Part shown: one piece after another, positions 45,624 through 53,550 of the stretch
Layout: each line of letters begins with the position of its first letter
How positions within the stretch are numbered: the stretch's first letter is position 1
The notes under the pieces: generated by a model
What the model saw: only the letters and a program-made list of their open reading frames with translations
Told to the model about the DNA's origin: nothing
The model's database searches: none
Translations under genes and position numbers: made by a program
NCBI RefSeq assembly: GCF_000217955.3
Contig: NZ_AFOY02000019.1
Coordinates: forward strand, 1-64,000
Source of the DNA: Pseudomonas fluorescens HK44
Lineage (GTDB): Bacteria; Pseudomonadota; Gammaproteobacteria; Pseudomonadales; Pseudomonadaceae
Reading direction: 5' to 3'
Length of the DNA stretch: 64,000 bases

Positions 45624-45854
45624 TCAGAAATGAATTTCAGCAGACTTGATGCCAATCTCCCGAAGCTCATGGATCAGGTCATCCAGGTGTCCAAATGACT
45701 CGACTTCTTCATTGTCATTGACCAGAAAGTAACTGCTTCCCGCCTCTTTTTTGAAAAGGATGATCCACTCGTGCGTGTTGGCCGGGTTGGCTATCACATG
45801 CGTGTCGAAGTGCATGCCTTCACCGTGTTTGGTTTTGACGTCTTCGCGTTTCAT
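45624..45854 (-). CDS. Small conserved protein of unknown function, paralogue B
   Basis: 76 residues, starting MKREDVKTKHGEGMHFDTH and ending GIKSAEIHF, with GGAG upstream. The frame is open to 45893, but the start aligns with paralogue A at 43900. It lies convergent to map and divergent from the SulP gene. The 30-bp element at 45966-45995 lies about 110 bases upstream of it. No family recognised. The conserved VNDNEE and DDLIHELRE segments suggest a small folded domain, perhaps binding a partner. Confidence 0.78.
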   Translation of the reverse strand: MKREDVKTKHGEGMHFDTHVIANPANTHEWIILFKKEAGSSYFLVNDNEEVESFGHLDDLIHELREIGIKSAEIHF

Positions 45855-45965
45855 GTGGATCTCCGAGGGTGGACTCATGTTGTCCACGAACATGATTCTG
45901 GATCATTCAGCACTGGTTTTTCAGCGTCGCAGATGCTGTGCCAAGGGTATTTCAATGACTTTACT

Positions 45966-45995
45966 ATTATCACTTCATGTGAATATTATGCACAT
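45966..45995 (-). promoter_or_regulatory. 30-bp upstream element, copy 2
   Basis: On the minus strand it reads ATGTGCATAATATT, seven variable bases, then AGTGATAAT, matching the element at 43759 at 27 of 30 positions. It lies between paralogue B and the divergent SulP gene (start 46016), so it could act on both. Confidence 0.55.
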
Positions 45996-46015
45996 GAAAC
46001 CAGAGAGGGCTAGTC

Positions 46016-47674
46016 ATGATTGCGATACGAGAAGCCTGGAAAGCAGGCCTGTTGCGGCCTGAACACTGGCTTCGAAATATCGTCTCTGGAGTCATCGTCG
46101 GCGTCGTGGCGCTGCCCTTGGCCATGGCGTTTGCCATCGCCTCAGGCGTCAAGCCCGAGCAAGGAATTTACACAGCCATCATTAGCGGTCTCCTGGTTTC
46201 TCTCTTTGGAGGGAGCCGTCTTCAGATCGCAGGCCCGACAGGGGCATTCGTCGTCATTTTGTCCGGAGTGACCGCCAAATACGGCGTTGATGGCTTGCAG
46301 ATCGCGACGATAATGGCGGGGGCGATTTTGTTATTGCTCGGTATCACCAAACTTGGGGCCATCATCAAGTTCATCCCCGACCCGGTGATCGTCGGATTCA
46401 CCGCCGGCATTGGTGTGATCATTTGGGTCGGGCAGTGGAAAGATTTCTTCGGTTTGCCGAAAATCAGCGGTGAGCATTTCCATGAGCGACTCTGGCACCT
46501 GGTTCAGGCTCTCCCCAGCTTTCATGTACCCACGACACTGTTAGCACTCTCGAGTCTGGTGCTGGTGATCACCGCCCCCAAAATACCTGGCATAAGACGT
46601 GTTCCCGGCCCCTTGATCGCTATGGTCGTTGTAACGGCACTGCAGTCATATTTTCAGTTCGCCGGCGTTGCAACCATCGGGAGTGCTTTCGGGGGGATTC
46701 CTCAAGGATTGCCTGCGGTCGGCCTTCCCGCAATAACACTGCCTCAAGTGATTGAATTGATTGGCCCGGCATTCGCCATCGCAATGTTGGGCGCTATCGA
46801 GTCATTACTGTCTGCTGTTGTCGCCGACGGTATGGCCGGTACCAAGCATGACTCCAATCAGGAGTTAATCGGCCAAGGCATCGCTAACCTGGTCACCCCT
46901 TTGTTCGGTGGCTTTGCCGCGACAGGTGCAATTGCTCGAACCGCTACCAACATCCGCAATGGAGGCAACAGTCCCATCGCGGGTTTTGTACATGCGCTCA
47001 CATTGATATTGCTGATTTTATTCCTGGCGCCGTTGGCTTCGGATATTCCGCTGTGTGCGTTGGCAGCGATCCTGTTTGTGGTCGCCTACAACATGAGTGA
47101 ATTGAAACATTTCCAGCGCATGGTCAAGCGCGCCCCGAAAGCCGACGTCGCGATACTTCTCATCACCTTCAGCCTGACCGTTTTCAGCGATTTAGCGATC
47201 GCAGTGAACATTGGTGTCATTCTTGCGATGCTGCAATTCATGCGTCGGATGGCATCTTCTGTCGAAGTGCAGCAAATGGTCGAAAAAGAGCTTGAGGTTG
47301 AGTTACGGATCAATGGGCACGTTCGTCTGCCGCCTGGCGTTTTGGTGTACACCATTGAAGGGCCGCTTTTCTTTGGCGCAGCAGAAACCTTTGAGCGCGT
47401 TCTGGCCCAAACGCACACCGATCCGGGGACACTGATTATTCGTCTAAAGCGAGTGCCGTTCATGGACATAACGGGCTTACAAACGCTGCTTGAAGTCATT
47501 GAGCACTTACGCAAGCGCAGCATTGTCGTAAAACTGTGCGAAGCCAACGACAAAGTCCTGGGCAAGCTGGATAGAGCGGGAATACTCCAGGCGCTTGGTT
47601 CAGAGCATTATCATGCCGACTTCAGTGGCGCATTGGGCGGTTTCGAGATCGACAAGGCGCCACGCCTCGGCTGA
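46016..47674 (+). CDS. SulP-family anion transporter with STAS domain
   Basis: This 552-residue inner-membrane protein of the SulP (SLC26-like) family has 10 or more hydrophobic segments. The N-terminal motif GVIVGVVALPLAMAFAIASG is typical, as is GGFAATGAIARTATNIRNGG (about 300-320). A C-terminal STAS domain (about 445-545) contains PLFFGAAETFERV and VPFMDITGLQTLLEV. Members carry sulfate, bicarbonate, dicarboxylates or chloride; the substrate cannot be decided here. It starts about 160 bp from divergent paralogue B. Confidence 0.9.
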   Translation: MIAIREAWKAGLLRPEHWLRNIVSGVIVGVVALPLAMAFAIASGVKPEQGIYTAIISGLLVSLFGGSRLQIAGPTGAFVVILSGVTAKYGVDGLQIATIMAGAILLLLGITKLGAIIKFIPDPVIVGFTAGIGVIIWVGQWKDFFGLPKISGEHFHERLWHLVQALPSFHVPTTLLALSSLVLVITAPKIPGIRRVPGPLIAMVVVTALQSYFQFAGVATIGSAFGGIPQGLPAVGLPAITLPQVIELIGPAFAIAMLGAIESLLSAVVADGMAGTKHDSNQELIGQGIANLVTPLFGGFAATGAIARTATNIRNGGNSPIAGFVHALTLILLILFLAPLASDIPLCALAAILFVVAYNMSELKHFQRMVKRAPKADVAILLITFSLTVFSDLAIAVNIGVILAMLQFMRRMASSVEVQQMVEKELEVELRINGHVRLPPGVLVYTIEGPLFFGAAETFERVLAQTHTDPGTLIIRLKRVPFMDITGLQTLLEVIEHLRKRSIVVKLCEANDKVLGKLDRAGILQALGSEHYHADFSGALGGFEIDKAPRLG

Positions 47675-47738
47675 GCTGGAGCTTTAGTAGGCAGAGCGAT
47701 GAACGGGCTCCCGACGTGCCGGCCCGATGGCGAGTGAA

Positions 47739-47924
47739 CTACTTACCATTGGCCGCTATTTTGCTTTTGGTCGCGTAGGACACGCCATGTGTCTCCAGGT
47801 AGTCTCGAATAAGCTGACGGACGACCTGTGAAGGCGTCAGGTCCTGAGATGCACAGAGCTCCTCAAGGGCTTTTTTCTTGACGGGATCAATGAGCACAGT
47901 CAGTCGTGCAGTCTTATTTTCCAT
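47739..47924 (-). CDS. Ribbon-helix-helix DNA-binding protein
   Basis: The 61-residue protein MENKTARLTVLIDPVKKKAL... has a short strand (RLTVLID, 6-13) followed by two helices (VKKKALEELCASQ and TPSQVVRQLIRDYLETHG). This is the CopG/Arc pattern of small repressors and antitoxins. No toxin gene lies beside it. It is convergent with the SulP gene, and could regulate local genes, perhaps through the 30-bp element, but that is only a guess. Confidence 0.75.
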   Translation of the reverse strand: MENKTARLTVLIDPVKKKALEELCASQDLTPSQVVRQLIRDYLETHGVSYATKSKIAANGK

Positions 47925-48706
47925 GGAGTTGCCAGTACCCTAAGGCGTTCGATGATAATCAAATTCTAATGGCCGAGGCTTTGTTTGTCATCGTTTAGGT
48001 TCGTAACGGCTCGTAGGATCAACTGTGCTCAATAAGTGGAGAGACGCTCCAGCCAGAAATGATACTCATTGCAGGGGGAGTGGCAACGTTTTTGGGCAAT
48101 CACCACTCAGCCTGGATTGCTTTTGACTGAACCTTGCAAGCGTCAACAGACCCTGGCAAAAGACTCTTAACCTTGGGGATATTCGTATCTGGCTCTCCCG
48201 GTTTGGCACTGATCCCGCCAAAGAGATGGTGAGCATTCACAAATGCGTAAAAAATACGTCAAGTTTATGTTTCTGTAACAATTTGAAACGTACAATCCGC
48301 CCCGGAAATGGAGCGTGTCGGCGTCGATTTCGATTACGCGTGCCGTTGGCAAAATCTGCTGGCTGGATGACGTCGTGCTTTTCCCGTCCAAATGTCCTTT
48401 TCACTCCCGTTCAGGAGACTCCAGCCATGGATCCTGCCCATTCTCGGCGGGCCGCCCATTGAGATGCCGAGTGAGGTACAGAGGGTAAACGATGTGTTCA
48501 GGCACCTTGGTGTTCTGAGCCACTGAACCATTTCTGCATCCCCGTAGCGTTCGTTTGTGTGGCCTCCCTCCGTCGTTTTATTACCCCGCTAGAGTTTACT
48601 TGGCTGTGCGTCAACTGCTTGTTGAACTGTACTGTGCTCAATCGCTCTAGAAACTGTTGATGGGTGGTCAACGATCACCACCAGAACGCTACTGGAATCG
48701 CTGAAC
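47925..48706. other. Long non-coding stretch, 780 bp
   Basis: No frame here has protein-like composition plus a ribosome-binding site. It marks the change from the post-glmS accessory block to the ABC transporter genes. A small RNA or remnant could be hidden, but I see no strong hairpin-plus-T-run terminator. Confidence 0.5.
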
Positions 48707-50449
48707 ATGAATAGGGTATTGCGTCATTACATACCGGCCACGGCACAACGGTTGCTTCCCAATCGCTGGGACCTGATCGCCATGCCGTTGGTGATTGGCT
48801 TCCTGCTGTTTTTCTCGATTGGCGCACACGATACCTGGGCCCCGATCTCGACGTTGCAGACGCAGGTCATTTCGCTGGACCCGGCCGACTTGCCCGAATA
48901 TGCGATCCGCACCACGTTGCGCATGCTAGCGGCCATGGTGGCGGCGCTGATTTTCACTCTGGTTTACGGGACGTTGGCGGCCAAGAGCCGTCGCGCAGAG
49001 AAACTGCTGGTGCCAGTACTGGACATTCTGCAATCGGTGCCGGTGCTGGGTTATATCTCGTTTACCGTGACATTTTTCCTGCTGTTGTTTCCAGGACGTG
49101 TACTGGGCGCGGAGTGCGCGGCGATCTTTGCCATTTTCACCAGCCAGGCCTGGAACATGACGTTCAGCTTCTATCAGTCGCTGCGTACGGTGCCTCGGGA
49201 TCTGGAGGAGGTGTCCAGCAACCTGCAGCTTTCCGGCTGGCAAAAATTCTGGAAACTCGATGTGCCGTTCGCCATTCCGGGCCTGGTCTGGAACATGATG
49301 ATGAGCATGTCCGGAGGCTGGTTCTTCGTGGTGGCCTCTGAAGCGATCACCGTGGGTGACAAGACCATCACCTTGCCGGGCGTCGGTTCCTATCTGGCGA
49401 CGGCCATCGAACAACGCGACATGCACGCCGTGGGTTACGTCATTCTGGCGATGATTGCGGTCATCCTGATTTACGACCAATTCCTGTTCCGGCCGCTGGT
49501 GGCCTGGGCCGACAAATTCCGCATGGAAGACACCGCTTCCCAGGCCGGGAGTCCTGAGTCGTGGGTGCTGAATCTGATCCAGCGCACCCGCGTCGTTCAG
49601 CGCCTGTTGCGGCCTTTTCTCAGGGCCATTGTGCGTATCACCAACATGCGCCTGAGCCTGCCACGCTCCAACGCGTCGGCTGTTCCGCCCAGCCCGACGG
49701 TTTCAAGGGCTATCGATTGGGTCTGGGGCGGGGCGATTGCGCTAATGACCCTGTACGCGCTGTATCACATCGTGATTTATGTCGGTAGCGAGGTGACGCT
49801 GGGCGAGCTCTGGCATGTGATCGGTCTGGGCACCATCACCCTGTTGCGGGTCGCTCTGTTGATACTGGTGGCCTCGTTGATCTGGGTCCCGCTGGGCGTG
49901 ATGATCGGCTTGCGTCCGCATCTGGCGGAGAAAATCCAGCCGCTGGCCCAGTTCCTCGCGGCGTTCCCGGCGAACCTGTTGTTTCCGGTATTTGTCATCG
50001 TGATTCTGCGTTATCAGTTGAACCCGGACATCTGGTTAAGCCCGCTGATCGTGCTGGGCACGCAGTGGTACATCCTGTTCAACGTGATCGCTGGTGCCAG
50101 CGCCTTTCCCAACGACTTCCGCGAGGCTGCGACCAATTTCCGCATTAGCGGCTGGCAGTGGTGGCGCAAGGTCATGCTGCCCGGCATCTTTCCTTATTAC
50201 GTGACCGGTGCGATTACCGCCTCGGGCGGGGCGTGGAACGCCAGTATCGTGTCCGAATTCGTTTCCTGGGGGCAGGACAAGGTGGTCGCTCACGGTTTGG
50301 GGGCCTACATCGCTCAGACCACTGCGGCTGGCGACTTTCCGAAAATCACTTTGGGCGTGGTGGTGATGTCGTTCTTTGTCGTGGCGTTCAACCGCGTGCT
50401 GTGGCGGCCGTTGTACGCGATCGCTGAAAACAAACTCCGTCTGAATTAA
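48707..50449 (+). CDS. ABC transporter permease, two fused domains (nitrate/sulfonate/taurine type)
   Basis: This 580-residue inner-membrane protein is made of two BPD-type permease halves. Each half has an EAA loop that docks on the ATPase: LEEVSSNLQLSGWQKFWKLD (about 165-184) and FREAATNFRISGWQWWRKVM (about 470-489). About 12 membrane segments are expected. Duplicated permeases of this kind pair with the ATPase that follows 14 bp later. No periplasmic binding protein is encoded alongside, so the substrate is unknown. Annotated relatives are called nitrate/sulfonate/bicarbonate transporters by similarity only. Confidence 0.88.
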   Translation: MNRVLRHYIPATAQRLLPNRWDLIAMPLVIGFLLFFSIGAHDTWAPISTLQTQVISLDPADLPEYAIRTTLRMLAAMVAALIFTLVYGTLAAKSRRAEKLLVPVLDILQSVPVLGYISFTVTFFLLLFPGRVLGAECAAIFAIFTSQAWNMTFSFYQSLRTVPRDLEEVSSNLQLSGWQKFWKLDVPFAIPGLVWNMMMSMSGGWFFVVASEAITVGDKTITLPGVGSYLATAIEQRDMHAVGYVILAMIAVILIYDQFLFRPLVAWADKFRMEDTASQAGSPESWVLNLIQRTRVVQRLLRPFLRAIVRITNMRLSLPRSNASAVPPSPTVSRAIDWVWGGAIALMTLYALYHIVIYVGSEVTLGELWHVIGLGTITLLRVALLILVASLIWVPLGVMIGLRPHLAEKIQPLAQFLAAFPANLLFPVFVIVILRYQLNPDIWLSPLIVLGTQWYILFNVIAGASAFPNDFREAATNFRISGWQWWRKVMLPGIFPYYVTGAITASGGAWNASIVSEFVSWGQDKVVAHGLGAYIAQTTAAGDFPKITLGVVVMSFFVVAFNRVLWRPLYAIAENKLRLN

Positions 50450-50463
50450 CAGGTGTCGATTTG

Positions 50464-51786
50464 ATGAATAGCCAGACTGAAAAAACAGGCGCGTACTCCG
50501 AAATTTATGCACTCAAGAACGTCTGTCGAGGCTTCGGCAAGGGCAAGGACGAGTTACAGGTACTCAGCGATGTCGATCTGACCCTGCGCGAGGGTGAAAT
50601 CGTCGGCATGCTGGGTCGCTCCGGCTCCGGCAAGTCGACGCTGCTACGAATCATTGCCGGTCTGATCCTGCCCTCCTCAGGCGAGGTTCGCTATAACGGC
50701 TCGTTGTTGACCGGACCAGCCGAAGGCGTGGCCATGGTCTTTCAGACTTTTGCCCTGTTTCCCTGGCTGACGGTTCTGGAAAACGTCGAAGCCGGTCTTC
50801 AGGCGTTGCAGGTCGAACCCAAGGCTGCGCGCAAGCGTGCACTGGCAGCGATCGACCTGATCGGCCTCGACGGTTTCGAAAACGCCTACCCTCGAGAACT
50901 GTCGGGCGGCATGCGCCAGCGCGTAGGCTTTGCCCGGGCGCTGGTGGTCAATCCGACCCTGCTGTTGATGGATGAGCCTTTCTCGGCGCTGGATGTACTG
51001 ACGGCAGAAACCCTGAGAACCGACTTGCTGGACCTGTGGAGCGGCGGTCAGTTGCCGATCAAGTCGATCCTGATCGTGACCCACAACATCGAAGAGGCGG
51101 TGTTGATGTGCGACCGCGTGTTGGTGTTGTCGTCGAACCCTGGCCGGGTCGTGGCACAAATCAAGGTGCCGTTCGCTCACCCGCGCAACCGTCTGGACCC
51201 GGCCTTTCGCAAAATGGTCGATGACATCTATGCATTGATGACCAACCGGCGCAGTGCCGACGCCAAAACCGGCAAGGCCGAACTGCAATTGGGCAGCCCG
51301 TTGCCTGACGTGTCGACCAACCTGATGGCGGGTCTTATTTCTGCACTGGCGGCCGAGCCTTATTATGGGCAGGACAGCCTCTCCAATGTCGCCGAGCGTC
51401 TGTTGCTGGAGGTCGATGACCTGTTTCCGGTGGCGGAGATGCTCGAGCATCTGGGGTTTGCCGAGCTCAAGGGCGCCGACATCAAGCTGACCGACGCGGG
51501 CAAGCTGTTTGATGAGTACGGCACTCAGGAACGCAAAACCATTTTTGCTGACCATCTGCTCAGGTATGTGCCCTTGGCCGCCCGTATTCGCCAGGTGTTG
51601 CAGGAACGACGCGGTCACTGGGCGCCGCGTGTGCGTTTCGAGCAGGAGCTGGGAGACTCGCTGAGTGACGCCGCGGTAGAAGAAACGCTGGAGAACGTGA
51701 TCAGTTGGGGCCGGTACGCTGAAATATTCTCTTATGACGACAACACCGAGACTTTCAGTCTGGAGGATGTCGAAGGCAGTCTGTAA
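50464..51786 (+). CDS. ABC transporter ATPase with C-terminal AAA-associated domain
   Basis: 440 residues. The N-terminal ATPase has Walker A GRSGSGKSTLLRI (about 48-58), signature LSGGMRQRVGFARAL, Walker B LLLMDEPFSALD and the His switch VTHNIEEAV. From about residue 285 a 150-residue extension follows (DVSTNLMAGLISALAAEPYYG...), matching the AAA-associated C-terminal domain found in some nitrate/sulfonate-type ATPases and probably regulatory. A TTG at 50461 could also start it; ATG at 50464 is more likely. Works with the preceding permease. Confidence 0.88.
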   Translation: MNSQTEKTGAYSEIYALKNVCRGFGKGKDELQVLSDVDLTLREGEIVGMLGRSGSGKSTLLRIIAGLILPSSGEVRYNGSLLTGPAEGVAMVFQTFALFPWLTVLENVEAGLQALQVEPKAARKRALAAIDLIGLDGFENAYPRELSGGMRQRVGFARALVVNPTLLLMDEPFSALDVLTAETLRTDLLDLWSGGQLPIKSILIVTHNIEEAVLMCDRVLVLSSNPGRVVAQIKVPFAHPRNRLDPAFRKMVDDIYALMTNRRSADAKTGKAELQLGSPLPDVSTNLMAGLISALAAEPYYGQDSLSNVAERLLLEVDDLFPVAEMLEHLGFAELKGADIKLTDAGKLFDEYGTQERKTIFADHLLRYVPLAARIRQVLQERRGHWAPRVRFEQELGDSLSDAAVEETLENVISWGRYAEIFSYDDNTETFSLEDVEGSL

Positions 51787-51829
51787 CCGGCTTATTCAAG
51801 GTCGGACACGACGATGCAACAGGTAGCTC

Positions 51830-52732
51830 ATGGACAGACTCCAGGAAATGCAGGTATTCGTCGCCGTCGCGCAAGAGCAGGGTTTTTCTGCGGCGGCACG
51901 GCGTCTGGGGTTGTCGGCGGCCAGTGTGACACGGGCGGTGGCGGCGCTGGAGGCGCGTATTGGCACTCAACTGCTGACACGGACCACGCGCAGTCTGCAT
52001 TTGAGCGAGGCCGGTCAGCGTTATCTGGAAGACTGTCGACGCATTCTGGCGGACATTCAGGAAGCCGAGGCGTCAGCTGCCGGCAGTCACGCGCAACCGC
52101 GTGGGCAGCTGACGATCACCGCGCCAGTGTTGTTCGGTGAGTTGTTCGTCACACCGGTGATGGTTGGCTACCTTGAGCAATTTCCCGATATCAGTATCAA
52201 CGCGTTGCTGGTCGACCGGGTGGTGAGCATGGTCGAAGAAGGTATCGACGTCGCCGTGCGCATCGGTGAGCTGCCCGACAGCAGCCAGCACGCCATTCAG
52301 GTGGGCGAGGTGCGGCGGGTTATCTGCGGGTCTCCCGATTATCTGAGGCGTCATGGCCGGCCTGTGCATCCCAATGATCTGGGCCGAGCGCGGATTGTTG
52401 CCACCTCGTCCATTGGGCAACAGCGAAACTGGCCCTTTACCGAGGCCGGTGAGGTGTTGAGCATTCGCCCCGAACCGCGTCTGGTGGTCACGGCAAATCA
52501 GGCGGCAATCACGGCCGCCGCTCTGGGGCTCGGATTGACCCGGGTTCTTTCCTATCAGGTGGCCAGCAAGGTCGCCAGCGGTGAGCTGGAAATCGTCCTG
52601 CAAGACTTCGAACTGCCGCCGTTGCCCATCCATGTGGTGTACCAGGGCGGGCGCAAGGCGCCGGTGCGGGTACGCAGTTTCGTGGATTATGCGGTGAAGG
52701 CATTGCGTGAACATCCGGCATTGCGCGCCTGA
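51830..52732 (+). CDS. LysR-family transcriptional regulator
   Basis: 300 residues. The N-terminal winged helix-turn-helix is MDRLQEMQVFVAVAQEQGFS with AARRLGLSAASVTRAVAALE (about 21-40) and TRSLHLSEAGQRYL. An effector-binding domain follows from about 90. It lies between the ABC genes and, 130 bp later, the GST and oxidoreductase genes, all on the same strand, so it may regulate either side. It resembles the clade with SAASVTRAV helices and short, quinone- or aromatic-type effectors, but the effector is not known. Confidence 0.9.
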   Translation: MDRLQEMQVFVAVAQEQGFSAAARRLGLSAASVTRAVAALEARIGTQLLTRTTRSLHLSEAGQRYLEDCRRILADIQEAEASAAGSHAQPRGQLTITAPVLFGELFVTPVMVGYLEQFPDISINALLVDRVVSMVEEGIDVAVRIGELPDSSQHAIQVGEVRRVICGSPDYLRRHGRPVHPNDLGRARIVATSSIGQQRNWPFTEAGEVLSIRPEPRLVVTANQAAITAAALGLGLTRVLSYQVASKVASGELEIVLQDFELPPLPIHVVYQGGRKAPVRVRSFVDYAVKALREHPALRA

Positions 52733-52862
52733 GGTGTTATTGCATTGGGTGAAATGATCGATTGTGTTTTCTGGTTATTCTGCTGTTTGGATGGCAGGTG
52801 GAAGATAGCGCCACTTAGCGCCGTTCTCTCCTGAACGGCGCAATCCAGCCGCGGAGTCGACT

Positions 52863-53486
52863 ATGCACGCCATCAAACTCTACAACTTCCCACGTTCCGG
52901 CCACGCTCACCGTGTGGAGCTGATGCTGTCGTTGCTTGAGCTGCCAACCGAACTGATCTTTGTCGATCTGGCGAAAGGTGCACACAAACAGCCGGACTTT
53001 CTTGCACTCAATGCCTTTGGTCAGGTCCCGGTGATCGATGACCAGGGTGTGGTGCTGGCGGACTCCAACGCAATTCTGGTGTACCTGGCGCAGAAATACG
53101 GCAAGGGCCGCTGGCTGCCTGCCGACCCGGTCGGTGCGGCCAGGGTTCAGCGCTGGTTATCGGTGGCGGCCGGGCCGATTGCCTTTGGCCCGGCGACTGC
53201 TCGGCTTATCACGGTGTTCGGTGCACCTTACAACGCCGAAGAGGTGATTGCTCGCTCCCACAATCTGCTCAAGGTGATTGATCAGGAACTGAGCAAATCG
53301 ACCTATCTTGCGGGTGATGAACCGACCATTGCCGATGTTGCCGCCTACAGCTACATCGCCCATGCGCCGGAAGGCAACGTGTCGCTGGCTGACTATGCCC
53401 ATGTGCGGGCCTGGCTGGCGCGGATCGAGGCCTTGCCCGGTTTTGTCGGCATGCCACGCACCGTGGCCGGTTTGCAAACGGCCTGA
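52863..53486 (+). CDS. Glutathione S-transferase family protein
   Basis: 207 residues. The thioredoxin-fold N-terminal domain has YNFPRSGHAHRVELMLSLLE (Ser in the active-site position). The glutathione-binding motif is DSNAILVYLAQKYGKGRWLP (about 62-81). The helical C-terminal domain includes DEPTIADVAAYSYIAHAPEG (the N-capping box). It is followed 65 bp later by the flavin oxidoreductase, and the pair may form a small detoxification unit. The substrate is unknown. Confidence 0.9.
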   Translation: MHAIKLYNFPRSGHAHRVELMLSLLELPTELIFVDLAKGAHKQPDFLALNAFGQVPVIDDQGVVLADSNAILVYLAQKYGKGRWLPADPVGAARVQRWLSVAAGPIAFGPATARLITVFGAPYNAEEVIARSHNLLKVIDQELSKSTYLAGDEPTIADVAAYSYIAHAPEGNVSLADYAHVRAWLARIEALPGFVGMPRTVAGLQTA

Positions 53487-53550
53487 AGCGCTTACGACCC
53501 GGCGATGTCGGGTCGTTCACACTGCGCCGGGTGCGCAGGGGAGAACCGTG

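Noticed and set aside
48167..48531. Short frames on both strands in the 780-bp gap before the ABC permease
   Set aside because: No ribosome-binding sites, no family resemblance, and mutually overlapping frames.
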